DNA of 64,000 bases from Cohnella baijiui (GCF_020731285.1 NZ_JAJFOW010000025.1:38785-102784), one strand, 5' to 3'; positions 18,384-25,921 are shown, counted from the stretch's first letter. Notes: a model not told the origin generated them from the sequence alone. Made by a program: numbers and translations.

Positions 18384-19775
18384 TTATTTGCTATTAATCG
18401 TTTTTTGTTGCTCCTTCCACTTATCCGGCGCCGCGCCGACGTTCTTGTCGATGACTTGCTGCGGAGTCATGTCCCCGGATGCGATCGCCGCGTAGAAGTC
18501 GACGCCGCTAGGGCCATCGCCGATCGCTTGCGGTTCGTAAATATAGGAAACGGTTTTGTATTTGCTCAACATTTCGATCGCGCTTTTCGTAAAGTCGCTC
18601 AGGTTCATCCCGTCGATCGCATACTTGAAGGCGCGGGGCGCGCCGGTCAATTCGGTGAATTTGCGGTTCGACTCCTCCGTTGACGCCAGCAGCAGAAATT
18701 GTTTCGCGACTTCGATATGCTTGGATGCGGACGGGATGCCGCCCCAATCCCTGGAATCCGCAACCGACATCATTTCCTTTACTTTGGCATCGGCCGTTGG
18801 CGGAATCGGCATGATTCTCATCCGGAAGCCTTCCGGAATCGAGTCTTTCATCTCGTTTTCCATCCACGCTCCGTTAAAGATCATCGCTGCTTTGCCGTTC
18901 AGGAATTCCATCTGGGATGCGGTATGATCCAGCGCTTGCGTGCCTTTCATGATCCAGCCGTTTTTAAACAGGCTTTCCAATTGCGTATAAGTCTTCAGGA
19001 AGGCCGGATCTTTGTACAGATCAGGGATATCGCTTTCCTGCGGGTTCGTGAGTTTGTTTACGAATTCGTCGCCGCCGAATTGGGTATATGCCGGGAAGAC
19101 GAGCGCGCTAAGGTAACCGGCGTATATGCCCGGATATGTAAACGGCGCGATTCCTTTGGCCTTCATTTCATTCGCCAGCTTCTCCATCTCTTCCCACGTC
19201 GTCGGATAAGTCCAGCCGTTCTTTTCGAAAATATCGACGTTATAAACGATGCCGAGCGGCGATTGGGACCATGGTACGCTGTAACGCTTGCCCAGCCATT
19301 GCTGGGAGTGCAAGGCCGTTTCCGTCGCGGTGTCTTGAATCGTTTTGCCATCCGGCATCGCCGTGGCGTATAGATCCGAGATATCGACCAGTTTGCCCGA
19401 AGGGCCCCACTTCTTCATTTGATCGAGTCCGTTCAGGAACACGACGTCCGGTACGTTCGTATTTCCCTCGATGCGGGGAACGATGATTTCGCCCATTTTC
19501 GGGCTGCCTTCCAGCTCTACGGTTACGTTTTTATGGGAAGCTTCGAACTGCTCTTTCAAGTACTTGAACCAGACATCGCCGTATCCTCCTTGGAAAAAGG
19601 CAACCTTCAGCGTGACCGGTTCTTGGTCGGCCGAATCACTGCTTTCCGTACCCTTCGCTGCAGGCGGCGTCCCGGATTCCGAAGCTGCGCCCGCATCGTT
19701 CTTGCTGCCGCATCCGGCCAAGATCAAGCCGAGGATCAGTACGATGGCTATTAATGAAAAAAACGGTTTTTTCAC
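18384..19775 (-). CDS. Sugar ABC transporter substrate-binding lipoprotein
   Basis: 463 residues. Starting at the GTG at 19775 (GGGGGA 8 nt upstream) it has a signal sequence with lipobox LILAGC (Cys 22), then a Ser/Ala/Gly linker and a family 1 extracellular solute-binding fold (VTLKVAFFQGGYGDVW ... VPWSQSPLGIVYNVDIF ... GKAAMIFNGAWM). It delivers an oligosaccharide to the two permeases downstream. First gene of the operon, with a good promoter and a cre/LacI-like site just upstream. The actual ligand cannot be read from sequence; kinase and SIS neighbours point to an N-acetylated amino sugar. Confidence 0.9.
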   Translation of the reverse strand: MKKPFFSLIAIVLILGLILAGCGSKNDAGAASESGTPPAAKGTESSDSADQEPVTLKVAFFQGGYGDVWFKYLKEQFEASHKNVTVELEGSPKMGEIIVPRIEGNTNVPDVVFLNGLDQMKKWGPSGKLVDISDLYATAMPDGKTIQDTATETALHSQQWLGKRYSVPWSQSPLGIVYNVDIFEKNGWTYPTTWEEMEKLANEMKAKGIAPFTYPGIYAGYLSALVFPAYTQFGGDEFVNKLTNPQESDIPDLYKDPAFLKTYTQLESLFKNGWIMKGTQALDHTASQMEFLNGKAAMIFNGAWMENEMKDSIPEGFRMRIMPIPPTADAKVKEMMSVADSRDWGGIPSASKHIEVAKQFLLLASTEESNRKFTELTGAPRAFKYAIDGMNLSDFTKSAIEMLSKYKTVSYIYEPQAIGDGPSGVDFYAAIASGDMTPQQVIDKNVGAAPDKWKEQQKTINSK

Positions 19776-19801
19776 AGCCTTTTCCCCCTTCAAATATGCG
19801 A

Positions 19802-19819
19802 TGTAAGCGTTTTTCTTAC
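19802..19819 (-). promoter_or_regulatory. cre/LacI-type operator at the ABC operon start
   Basis: TGTAAGCGTTTTTCTTAC contains inverted arms GTAAG/CTTAC and fits the CcpA cre pattern TGWNANCGNTNWCA at 12 of 14 positions. It lies between the predicted -10 and the ribosome site of the binding-protein gene, so a bound repressor would block transcription. Either CcpA or the local LacI protein could bind. Confidence 0.55.
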
Positions 19820-19826
19820 GATAGTA

Positions 19827-19855
19827 ATGTTAAAGGAAATTAAATTGATTGTAAA
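19827..19855 (-). promoter_or_regulatory. Sigma-A promoter of the sugar ABC operon
   Basis: On the minus strand TTTACA (19855-19850), a 17-nt spacer and TAACAT (19832-19827) precede the cre-like site and the binding-protein start. Spacing is ideal and the surrounding DNA is very AT-rich. Confidence 0.6.
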
Positions 19856-19894
19856 TATAAAAATTCAATTTAAATTCACTTTTTTGAATTAGAA

Positions 19895-19930
19895 AACAAA
19901 AAATAAACTTGCCCCCGAACGAGACAAGTT
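19895..19930 (-). terminator. Intrinsic terminator of the LacI-family gene
   Basis: Minus strand: AACTTG (19930-19925) pairs with CAAGTT (19911-19906) and is followed by TATTTTTT. It lies immediately after the regulator stop codon. Confidence 0.75.
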
Positions 19931-19937
19931 TTTGATG

Positions 19938-20972
19938 TTAGGGCTTCGCGAAACGGGTCGTTTTGCGAGTGATCAGATCTCCTCTGATCCAATACTGTTT
20001 TTGAGCGATCTCGTTTTCCTGAAGCTGCTGGTTCAACAGATGGAATGCTTTCATGCCCAATTCGTCGAGCGGAATCCGAATCGTGGAGAGCGGCTTGGAC
20101 AACATGGCGGATGTCGGAAAATCATAGACGCCCGTGACGCTGAGTTCTTCCGGAACGGATAATCCCAGATCGTATGCCGCGTTGATCGTGTACATCGCGA
20201 AGTAATCGTCGATCGTCACGACTGCCGTTGGCCTGTCTTCCGATGACAACAGATCGTAAGCGATTTTGTACTCCTGCTCCGGGTCGTCATATTCGGCAAA
20301 CCTGATATTCGATTCGTCGTACGGCAGTCCGTATTTCTCCAACGCCGCTTTATAGCCTTCCAAGCCTTTGCGCCCTACTTGGTCGTACAGGCTGGAACCG
20401 ATAAATCCGATTTTGCTGTGGCCGAGCGACTCAATGAGGTGCTCGGTCGCCGTATAGATGGCATGCTCGAAATCCACATGCACGACCGGAATATCGGGAA
20501 GCGTCTCATGATGAGTATTCAGAAGCACGACGGGGATGCCTAAATGGGTGACCTTGCGAATGTCTTCCGCATGCCCTCGATGGATAATCAGGCCGTCGAT
20601 TCTTCCTTCCTCGGCCAGATTAACGAAAAACGACTTGTTGCTGTTGCCGATCCGTTCAATGTTGTTGTTGCAAAGCATCACGGAAAATCCATGTTTGCCG
20701 GCTTCCGCTTGAATGCCGCCGATCATGCCGCCGATAAAAGGATGATTCGCGAAATCGAAGCCGTAGATGCTGATGCCTATCGTATGGCTTTTTTGGTTCA
20801 GATTCACCATATGCGGATTCAGCCGGAAATTCATGCTTCGCGCCATGGACATCACCCGCTGTTTCGTCTCCTGACTGATTCGGGGATCGTCCTTCATAGC
20901 CAAAGAAACCGTGGAGGGAGTCACCCCCAACGCTTGCGCTATGTCCTTCATTGTTGTTCTGCCTTTAGCCAT
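19938..20972 (-). CDS. LacI-family transcriptional regulator
   Basis: 344 residues. The N-terminal helix-turn-helix is classic (TMKDIAQALGVTPSTVSLAMKDD), followed by the hinge helix and a periplasmic-binding-protein-like effector domain (HTIGISIYGFDF ... ADGLIIHRG-like and PTAVVTIDDY segments). It sits between the sugar ABC operon and a second SIS gene, on the same strand, and is the obvious local regulator. The ATG at 20972 is chosen because GAGGAG lies 8 nt upstream; a TTG two codons earlier is too close to that site. The effector is probably an amino sugar or its phosphate (inference). Confidence 0.9.
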   Translation of the reverse strand: MAKGRTTMKDIAQALGVTPSTVSLAMKDDPRISQETKQRVMSMARSMNFRLNPHMVNLNQKSHTIGISIYGFDFANHPFIGGMIGGIQAEAGKHGFSVMLCNNNIERIGNSNKSFFVNLAEEGRIDGLIIHRGHAEDIRKVTHLGIPVVLLNTHHETLPDIPVVHVDFEHAIYTATEHLIESLGHSKIGFIGSSLYDQVGRKGLEGYKAALEKYGLPYDESNIRFAEYDDPEQEYKIAYDLLSSEDRPTAVVTIDDYFAMYTINAAYDLGLSVPEELSVTGVYDFPTSAMLSKPLSTIRIPLDELGMKAFHLLNQQLQENEIAQKQYWIRGDLITRKTTRFAKP

Positions 20973-21035
20973 CGACAATACTCCTCATCACAGCAGTTTA
21001 ATAGAGTTCAATATTTTCACTCTGTTCCTATCATA

Positions 21036-21051
21036 TTTATTCAATAAGTTG
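21036..21051. promoter_or_regulatory. 16-bp operator-like sequence upstream of the LacI gene (copy 1)
   Basis: TTTATTCAATAAGTTG contains the perfect inverted repeat TTATTCAATAA (21037-21047). It lies just downstream of a TTGACT (-35-like, minus strand, 21061-21056) in front of the regulator gene. The identical 16-mer occurs in inverted orientation at 21885-21900. Confidence 0.5.
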
Positions 21052-21084
21052 CAAAAGTCAAGAATGCGGCTGCCGTTCACTCTC

Positions 21085-21822
21085 CTATGACAAGTAGCTC
21101 AGCCTTCCCTTGTACGGCTCCATCGCCAACCGGTTTGCTTCCTCGCCGCCATCGATATTGGCGCTGACGAAAAGCGGCGCCCGCAAGCCTGCATTCTCCA
21201 TTCGTTCCGCCACTTCGGAAAGAATGGCATGTAAAATCGCGATGCCGATCACAGATGATGTCGGGCCTGTTCTGAGCCCAGACTTCGGCAGCGGAATCGC
21301 CGCATCCCCTACCTCGGCCATATTGTCCAGCACGTAATCCGCAAGCTCAAAAAGCCGTCGGCCGCTGCAGTGCCGAGAGCTCTGAGCGGAAGAATAGACA
21401 GTCGAGGTTAAAGCGATGACCGGGATCCCCTTCGACTTGGCCCATCGTGCGATTTCGATCGGCAGGGCGTTTCTTCCCGAAACGGAATGGACCAGCAGGA
21501 CATCGCCGTGTTGAACGGGAACGCCTTCCATCACGATCTCCGCATAGCCGTGAAGCCGTTCTAGAGCCGTGGTTTTCGTGATCGGCCGGGTATTCAACAT
21601 CATGCCGTCGGCGAAAACGGGGTTTACCGGAATCCACCCGCCTGCCCGGTAGAACAATTCTTCGGTCACAATCCCCGCATGTCCGGCTCCGAACACATGC
21701 AGAACCCCTCCGCCGCGAAAACGATTTTCTAAAAGAGATACTACGTTATTCATGGTTTCCCCCTGCTCTTCCATCAGCCTCGACAGCATATGGGAAATCA
21801 CGGAAAGATACTTGAACGACAT
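21085..21822 (-). CDS. SIS-domain protein, UPF0309 type (second paralogue)
   Basis: 245 residues. Hallmarks are the GGGVLHVFGAGHAGIV loop, ELFYRAGGW, GDVLLVHSVSGRNALP and PVIALTS, i.e. an SIS phosphosugar-binding fold of the UPF0309 group. It lies upstream of and co-oriented with the LacI gene (112 nt gap) and divergent from the secreted GH18-like gene. The ATG at 21822 gives the standard family N-terminus (MSFKYLSVI); its ribosome site AAAAGGA is 12 nt away. Related to the SIS protein at 15800-16486 but clearly diverged, so the two may act on different phosphosugars. Confidence 0.75.
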   Translation of the reverse strand: MSFKYLSVISHMLSRLMEEQGETMNNVVSLLENRFRGGGVLHVFGAGHAGIVTEELFYRAGGWIPVNPVFADGMMLNTRPITKTTALERLHGYAEIVMEGVPVQHGDVLLVHSVSGRNALPIEIARWAKSKGIPVIALTSTVYSSAQSSRHCSGRRLFELADYVLDNMAEVGDAAIPLPKSGLRTGPTSSVIGIAILHAILSEVAERMENAGLRAPLFVSANIDGGEEANRLAMEPYKGRLSYLS

Positions 21823-21857
21823 CCGCCCATCACATCCTTTTCTCGGGAATATCATTC

Positions 21858-21900
21858 ATTATATAATTCATCCCATCCTTGATTCAACTTATTGAATAAA
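21858..21900 (-). promoter_or_regulatory. SIS gene promoter overlapping the operator-like 16-mer (copy 2)
   Basis: Minus strand TTGAAT (21887-21882), 18 nt, TATAAT (21863-21858). The -35 box overlaps CAACTTATTGAATAAA (21885-21900), the inverted copy of the 16-mer found before the LacI gene. On the plus strand TTGATT (21879-21884) abuts the same 16-mer as a possible -35 for the GH18-like gene, so one protein bound here could control both directions. Confidence 0.55.
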
Positions 21901-21958
21901 AATTAAATTTTAGTATTTATTTTTGAATTCATCCATTGTATGCTTTAAATGCATCTTT

Positions 21959-21972
21959 GGTAAAGCGCTTAC
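21959..21972 (+). promoter_or_regulatory. cre/LacI-type operator before the GH18-like gene
   Basis: GGTAAAGCGCTTAC, followed by AT, has the AAGCGCTT palindromic core of LacI/CcpA operators. It lies about 70 nt upstream of the ATG and shares 13 of 14 bases with the reverse complement of a site at 35537-35550. Confidence 0.5.
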
Positions 21973-22042
21973 ATATGGAAGGAGGAAATGGGGACGGTTT
22001 CGGAGCAGTCGAATCATGAATTTCAAAGGAGGAACAGCCAAA

Positions 22043-22972
22043 ATGAGAAAATTGCTGTTGGTGCTGACGTTGATCTCCATGGTAGCTTTTGCAGGTACGG
22101 TTTATGCGCAGGAAGGGAGTCTTTCCGGAGAAAACAAAGATGGGGTTAACCGTGCCATGTGGGTGTGGGACTTCGATTCCTCCGTGTCGACCGAGCAGAA
22201 CAGAAACGACCTCATTCATTTTTCCAAACAGCATCATATCAACTTGCTCGTCGTCTACACGGGAAGTCTCGTGACGACCTATCCCGAACCATTCGAAGCC
22301 CTGATCCGAGCCGCCCATAAAAACAAGATTCGAGTCTATGGGCTAGACGGGGATGCTGACTGGGCACTCGAGTCCAACCATTCATTCGCGCTGCAAGCGG
22401 TCCAGAACGTGCTGGACTTTAACAAAACGCACCCCAAAACCAAGTTCGACGGCTTCCAGCACGATATCGAACCGTTTGGCATGCCGGACTTTTTCGATAA
22501 CGTACAAAGCTACGGCTCGCAATTCCTTGATGTCCTGAAACAATGCGAAGAGTTGGTCCACACGGACAAAGGCATGATTTTCGAGGTGGCGATCCCTTTC
22601 TGGTACGCGACAGCCGAGCCCTCCCCGATCAGTCTAACTTATGACGGCTTAGAGAAACCGCTCGATCACCACATCTTGGACATCGTCGATTCGGTTGCCA
22701 TCATGTCCTACCGGGACAGCGCCGCCGCGCAAATCGAGGTTTCCCAGCATGACGTCGATTATGCCGCATCCGTGGGGAAAAAGGCATATGTCGGCGCCGA
22801 AACGACGACCCCGGAAGGAACGGGACTCCCTCCTTTCATCACGTATTACGATGAAGGATTGAAGTACATGGAAGATCAATTCAAGCTGATCGATAAATAC
22901 TACAAGGATCATCCGGGCTATGCGGGAATCGCCGTAGAGTGGTACAACACTTACAGAACGATGCCCAAGTAA
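22043..22972 (+). CDS. Secreted GH18-like (TIM-barrel) glycosidase
   Basis: 309 residues. The ATG at 22043 follows AAAGGAGG and starts a clear signal peptide ending in VYAQ. The mature protein reads as a TIM barrel: strand 1 RAMWVWDFD, strand 4 FDGFQHDIEPF, strand 6 VAIMSYRD and strand 8 AGIAVEWYN. DGFQHDIE matches the GH18 chitinase motif DGxDxDxE except that the middle Asp is Gln; the catalytic Glu and the preceding Asp are kept, and MSYRD corresponds to the GH18 MxYD motif. GH18 enzymes use the substrate N-acetyl group, which agrees with the adjacent amino-sugar import and kinase genes. It probably releases N-acetylamino sugars from chitin-like, glycan or wall polymers. Family placement is by motif only. 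Confidence 0.6.
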   Translation: MRKLLLVLTLISMVAFAGTVYAQEGSLSGENKDGVNRAMWVWDFDSSVSTEQNRNDLIHFSKQHHINLLVVYTGSLVTTYPEPFEALIRAAHKNKIRVYGLDGDADWALESNHSFALQAVQNVLDFNKTHPKTKFDGFQHDIEPFGMPDFFDNVQSYGSQFLDVLKQCEELVHTDKGMIFEVAIPFWYATAEPSPISLTYDGLEKPLDHHILDIVDSVAIMSYRDSAAAQIEVSQHDVDYAASVGKKAYVGAETTTPEGTGLPPFITYYDEGLKYMEDQFKLIDKYYKDHPGYAGIAVEWYNTYRTMPK

Positions 22973-23066
22973 AGCGGATTAGCCAACACGAAAAAAACAA
23001 ATTGCGCATGCCCTATCCTCTTCATTGGACGCGGCAAAAATGGCTGAAATGGCGAGTGAAGCATCG

Positions 23067-23093
23067 AAGAGGGAGTCATGGACTCCCTCTTTT
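23067..23093 (+). terminator. Intrinsic terminator after the GH18-like gene
   Basis: Perfect 11-bp arms AAGAGGGAGTC/GACTCCCTCTT with a 3-nt loop, followed by TTT, about 95 nt past the stop. Confidence 0.75.
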
Positions 23094-23119
23094 GCTTAAA
23101 TGACGGGTAGAGCGCCGAA

Positions 23120-23140
23120 GAGGGAGTCTAGGACTCCCTC
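23120..23140. repeat. Second near-identical hairpin copy
   Basis: GAGGGAGTC/GACTCCCTC with a TAG loop repeats the stem of the terminator at 23067-23093, and the flanking bases (GAAGAGGGAGTC) also match. It lies 33 nt before the stop of the converging minus-strand ORF and could terminate that strand. Confidence 0.55.
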
Positions 23141-23173
23141 AGGCTGTAGAGAAGCTCCCTGTTACCCTCTCTT

Positions 23174-23377
23174 TTACAGGTCGAATGGATTTCCTTCGAT
23201 GTACCATTTCCCGTGGACTTTGACGAGATCAAAAGAATCGTCGTTGGTTTCCACTTCGCCGTTCCGGCTGATCTTGACCATGTAAGCCACGGTCGCGCGG
23301 TCGCCTTCCTTGGTTACTTCGAGAATTTTGTGATCCTTGATTTTGAACTTGCTCTCTTTGAGTTCCTGCTTCAGCAT
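23174..23377 (-). pseudogene. C-terminal fragment of an NTF2-like/DUF4878-type protein
   Basis: 67 residues (ILEVTKEGDRATVAYMVKIS ... VKVHGKWYIEGNPFDL) matching the last two strands of an NTF2-like/DUF4878 domain, in which a GxW motif ends the fold. The front of the domain is absent. There is no ribosome site at a sensible distance from the ATG: GGAGGA is 17 nt away. The frame stays open upstream (GGNHGVAE...) into the end of the zinc-ribbon gene, in another frame from it. It may be the tail of that gene cut off by a frameshift or deletion, or a small intact ORF. Not confidently a gene. Confidence 0.45.
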
Positions 23378-23409
23378 TTCGGCGACACCGTGATTTCCTC
23401 CCGCTACTC

Positions 23410-23919
23410 CTAAGACAGCCCAGCAGCCTCTTTTGTCAATTCATTTCCGCAGCTTTCGCAAAAGCGATCCGTCCCTAACACTTCCGCGCGACAGACCGAA
23501 CAGTACGTCGGATCCGCCGGTGCCGGCGGAGGAGGCACGTCGCCCATGGCATCTGCCTGCGGCGGCACGGGGTCGAACTTTTGTCCGCAGGCGGAGCAGA
23601 ACTTGGAATCCATCGGGATGACCTGTCCGCAGGAACACCGCTTCTCATTTTTAATCGCTTGTATCTTAAGTTCCAACTGCGCGATCTCGTATTGGCAGTT
23701 GACGATCAGTCCGCTTTGTTCCTGAACCACGCTTTCGGCGTCGGATGGCTGTTGCGCCTGATAAGCTTGGAATACCGCTTCGCCGATCTTCAGGTAGCCG
23801 CGCTCCAATTCCTTTCGCTTCGCCGAAATCTGGGTATTCAGCCTGGCGATTTCGACAGAATCTTTCGCCATTTCCGCAGCTTTCGCGGCTCCATCCTTTA
23901 ACTTATCGAAAAAACCCAT
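23410..23919 (-). CDS. Zinc-ribbon protein with N-terminal coiled coil
   Basis: 169 residues. Residues 1-85 are helical and charged (MGFFDKLKDGAAKAAEMAKD ... EIAQLELKIQ), likely a coiled coil. Two zinc ribbons follow: CSCGQVIPMDSKFCSACG (~95) and YCSVCRAEVLGTDRFCESCG (~140), separated by a proline-rich linker. Small proteins of this layout are common in Firmicutes and have no defined function; they may be scaffolds for membrane or stress complexes. It is immediately upstream of the NTF2-like fragment, which may once have been its C-terminal domain. Confidence 0.75.
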   Translation of the reverse strand: MGFFDKLKDGAAKAAEMAKDSVEIARLNTQISAKRKELERGYLKIGEAVFQAYQAQQPSDAESVVQEQSGLIVNCQYEIAQLELKIQAIKNEKRCSCGQVIPMDSKFCSACGQKFDPVPPQADAMGDVPPPPAPADPTYCSVCRAEVLGTDRFCESCGNELTKEAAGLS

Positions 23920-24044
23920 CCTAGTGCCTCCTACGAAATATCTAAAATGGTTACGAAGACCTAAAATGCTATCCCTTACTTTAGGTCCAACAAATTCGAA
24001 TGTAAAGGAAATAATTTCCTCTTCTTTTTTCTACCAACAGGAAA

Positions 24045-24073
24045 GAACCGTCCCCCTTGGGGAACGGTTCCTT
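24045..24073 (-). terminator. Intrinsic terminator of the small membrane protein gene
   Basis: GAACCGT...CCCC pairs with GGGG..ACGGTTC around a short loop, with TTCTTTCC on the minus-strand side. The CCGTCCCC/GGGGACGG stem type recurs at 27041-27088 and 61387-61433. Confidence 0.65.
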
Positions 24074-24112
24074 GCCCTGTCTGCATTTTCGAAAGACAGC
24101 CTTAACCCGTCT

Positions 24113-24397
24113 TTAAGAAAAATTTAGAAATGCGAGCGGTATGCCCAGACCGAGCACCCAGATCAGCGGGATGAGGTTGAGGCCTACCGCCAGCTTCGGT
24201 CGGCGTTTGCGGAACATCCAGGACAGCATCGCGCTGGCGATCGCCGCGACCGGATACATCCAGATGCCGACGACGAACGCGACGTTGCCTGCGCTGAAGC
24301 CTTGATCGAAGCTCATGAAGGAGAGGACCCCCACGAGGAGCCACGGAATCAGGCAAATCGCGTAAAACAGTTGGGTGAGAATGAGATACGACTTCAA
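24113..24397 (-). CDS. Small hydrophobic membrane protein, unknown
   Basis: 94 residues with three predicted membrane helices (AICLIPWLLVGVLSFM; VAFVVGIWMYPVAAIASAML; VGLNLIPLIWVLGLGIPLAF) and a basic RKRRPK loop. Starts with TTG at 24397 behind an excellent AAGGAGG. No family is recognised. It is monocistronic, with its own terminator. Confidence 0.7.
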   Translation of the reverse strand: MKSYLILTQLFYAICLIPWLLVGVLSFMSFDQGFSAGNVAFVVGIWMYPVAAIASAMLSWMFRKRRPKLAVGLNLIPLIWVLGLGIPLAFLNFS

Positions 24398-24509
24398 AAA
24401 AGATCCTCCTTGTCGGCGCGTATAAACCGATTATAGAAATCGCGTCTGCATGCAAACTGAAAAGAAAGCGCTTCCCGTCAGCTATAACCCCTTTCAGCAT
24501 CCCTGCCGC

Positions 24510-25646
24510 TCAAAACCATGAAGCCGGATGCGCTGCTAGCCGATCGAAATCCAGCAGCTCGCTCTCCTCCGGCCGATCCGCCAGCTCAAGCGCCAGCTCG
24601 TGATAGGCTCTCGCGTCCTTCTCCTTGCCCGTCAGCAGCAGCAGCGCGATCATCTTTGCGTGGAGCCGTCCGCTTAGCGGTAGAAGCTCCGCCCACTTTT
24701 GCAGCGGATTCAGCGCGATCTCGTAGCGCTGTTGACGGACGTAGGCGTTCGCCATCGCTTCGAGCAGTTCGATGAAGATCAGCTCCAGCTCCGCCTGGCG
24801 CGGCGCCGCCCAAGCGTACCCGCTCCCGGCCAGGTATCCGTCCCCGTAGAGCTGGATCGCCCGGATGACGTTCGTCAGCGAGGACGTCCGTTGAAAGATT
24901 TCGTATTCCGTCCGAAAAGCAGTCACGTCGTCACGGGTCACGGTCCAGCGCAAGCTGTAGCTGCCCCCGGCCGTCCGGGCCTGCTCGATCGCATAATCGA
25001 TTCCGCAGGCTTCCAGATCCTTTCGCAGCTGATAGACTGTCGAATGCAGCGTGGCTTGGGTTCGTTCGATGTCGCCTCCGTGCCAGAGGTCCTCAAGAAT
25101 TTGCGATTTGCCGATCGTCCTGCCCCGGTGATGGTGCAAATAGGCGAGCAGCTCCCGGCTTTTGGAGTTGCGAAAGCGGACGGAGGAGCCCAGCGGCGAA
25201 ACGACGTCGAACGGACCGAAGCTGCGGACCGACAAGCCGGGCTCGGACGGCTCGCGATCCGGCATCGACGTCTCGCGGCCGAATCGCCGGGCATACCGCG
25301 CGAGCGTCTTCTCCAGGTCTTCGGCCGTGACCGGCTTAAGCAAATAGTCCATCGCCTCCACTTCGAAGGCGTCGCGCGCGAACTCCGCGTACGCCGTGAT
25401 GAACACGACCTGAATCTCCGGCCGGACGGCGCGCAGACGGCGCGCCAGCTCCAGCCCCTGCATCCCCGGCATTTCGACGTCGAGCAGGACAAGATCGAGA
25501 GCGTCCGCCTTCGTCAGCGCGTGCTCCAGCATTTCTCTGGCACTGCCGAATAGTCCGCTCACCTGAACGCCTTCCATCGTTTCGAGCAGCTTGCCCACCC
25601 GCTTCAGCGCGGGCCATTCGTCATCCACGGCGGCGATATGGATCAT
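24510..25646 (-). CDS. Response regulator with SARP/BTAD-type output domain
   Basis: 378 residues. Receiver domain 1-120 with acidic pocket VDDE, phosphoacceptor in LVLLDVEMPG (Asp ~54), ITAYAEF and the LKPV lysine. A winged-helix DNA-binding domain follows (~140-235; RELLAYLHHHRGRTIGKSQI) and then a bacterial transcriptional activation (BTAD, TPR-like) domain to the end. This receiver-wHTH-BTAD layout is typical of Paenibacillaceae. The ATG at 25646 has AGGAGGT upstream and overlaps the stop of a 51-codon ORF that looks like a histidine-kinase remnant, so its cognate sensor is apparently missing here. Confidence 0.85.
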   Translation of the reverse strand: MIHIAAVDDEWPALKRVGKLLETMEGVQVSGLFGSAREMLEHALTKADALDLVLLDVEMPGMQGLELARRLRAVRPEIQVVFITAYAEFARDAFEVEAMDYLLKPVTAEDLEKTLARYARRFGRETSMPDREPSEPGLSVRSFGPFDVVSPLGSSVRFRNSKSRELLAYLHHHRGRTIGKSQILEDLWHGGDIERTQATLHSTVYQLRKDLEACGIDYAIEQARTAGGSYSLRWTVTRDDVTAFRTEYEIFQRTSSLTNVIRAIQLYGDGYLAGSGYAWAAPRQAELELIFIELLEAMANAYVRQQRYEIALNPLQKWAELLPLSGRLHAKMIALLLLTGKEKDARAYHELALELADRPEESELLDFDRLAAHPASWF

Positions 25647-25798
25647 ATCGGACCTCCTGTCTGTATCGTCCCGGAGACCGGGACGCGGATCGTGACCTTG
25701 GTTCCGCTTCCCGTGAGCGCAGGCAGCGCCAAGACGGCGAGGAACGCCAGCACGAGGGAGATCGCCGCGACCCGTCGGATCTTGGGTTTGGGGGGCAT
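25643..25798 (-). pseudogene. Internally deleted histidine kinase (first and last residues only)
   Basis: 51 codons from an ATG at 25798 to a TGA overlapping the response-regulator ATG (ATATGA). Residues 1-30 look like the start of a sensor kinase: a basic MPPKPKIRRV followed by a membrane helix. Residues 31-51 contain GSGTKVTIRVPVSG, which is how histidine-kinase ATPase domains end. The entire sensor, dimerisation and ATP-binding core is absent, with the frame preserved across the join. The overlap with the regulator is the normal coupling of a kinase-regulator pair. The interpretation as a deletion is inference. Confidence 0.55.
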
Positions 25799-25921
25799 GC
25801 TGCGCATTCACCGGCCGTTTCTAGTAGGATTCTAGGGAAACAGATTCGACGCGCAAACGCCTTTTCCCTTTCATTTCGACACGATCCGGCAATGGCGGCG
25901 ACTGCTCCCCGAAACCGGCGG

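Noticed and set aside
24460..24480. GAAAGCGCTTCCC as a cre site
   Set aside because: Only the central AAAGCGCTT fits; several consensus positions fail and it lies between genes unrelated to carbon use.
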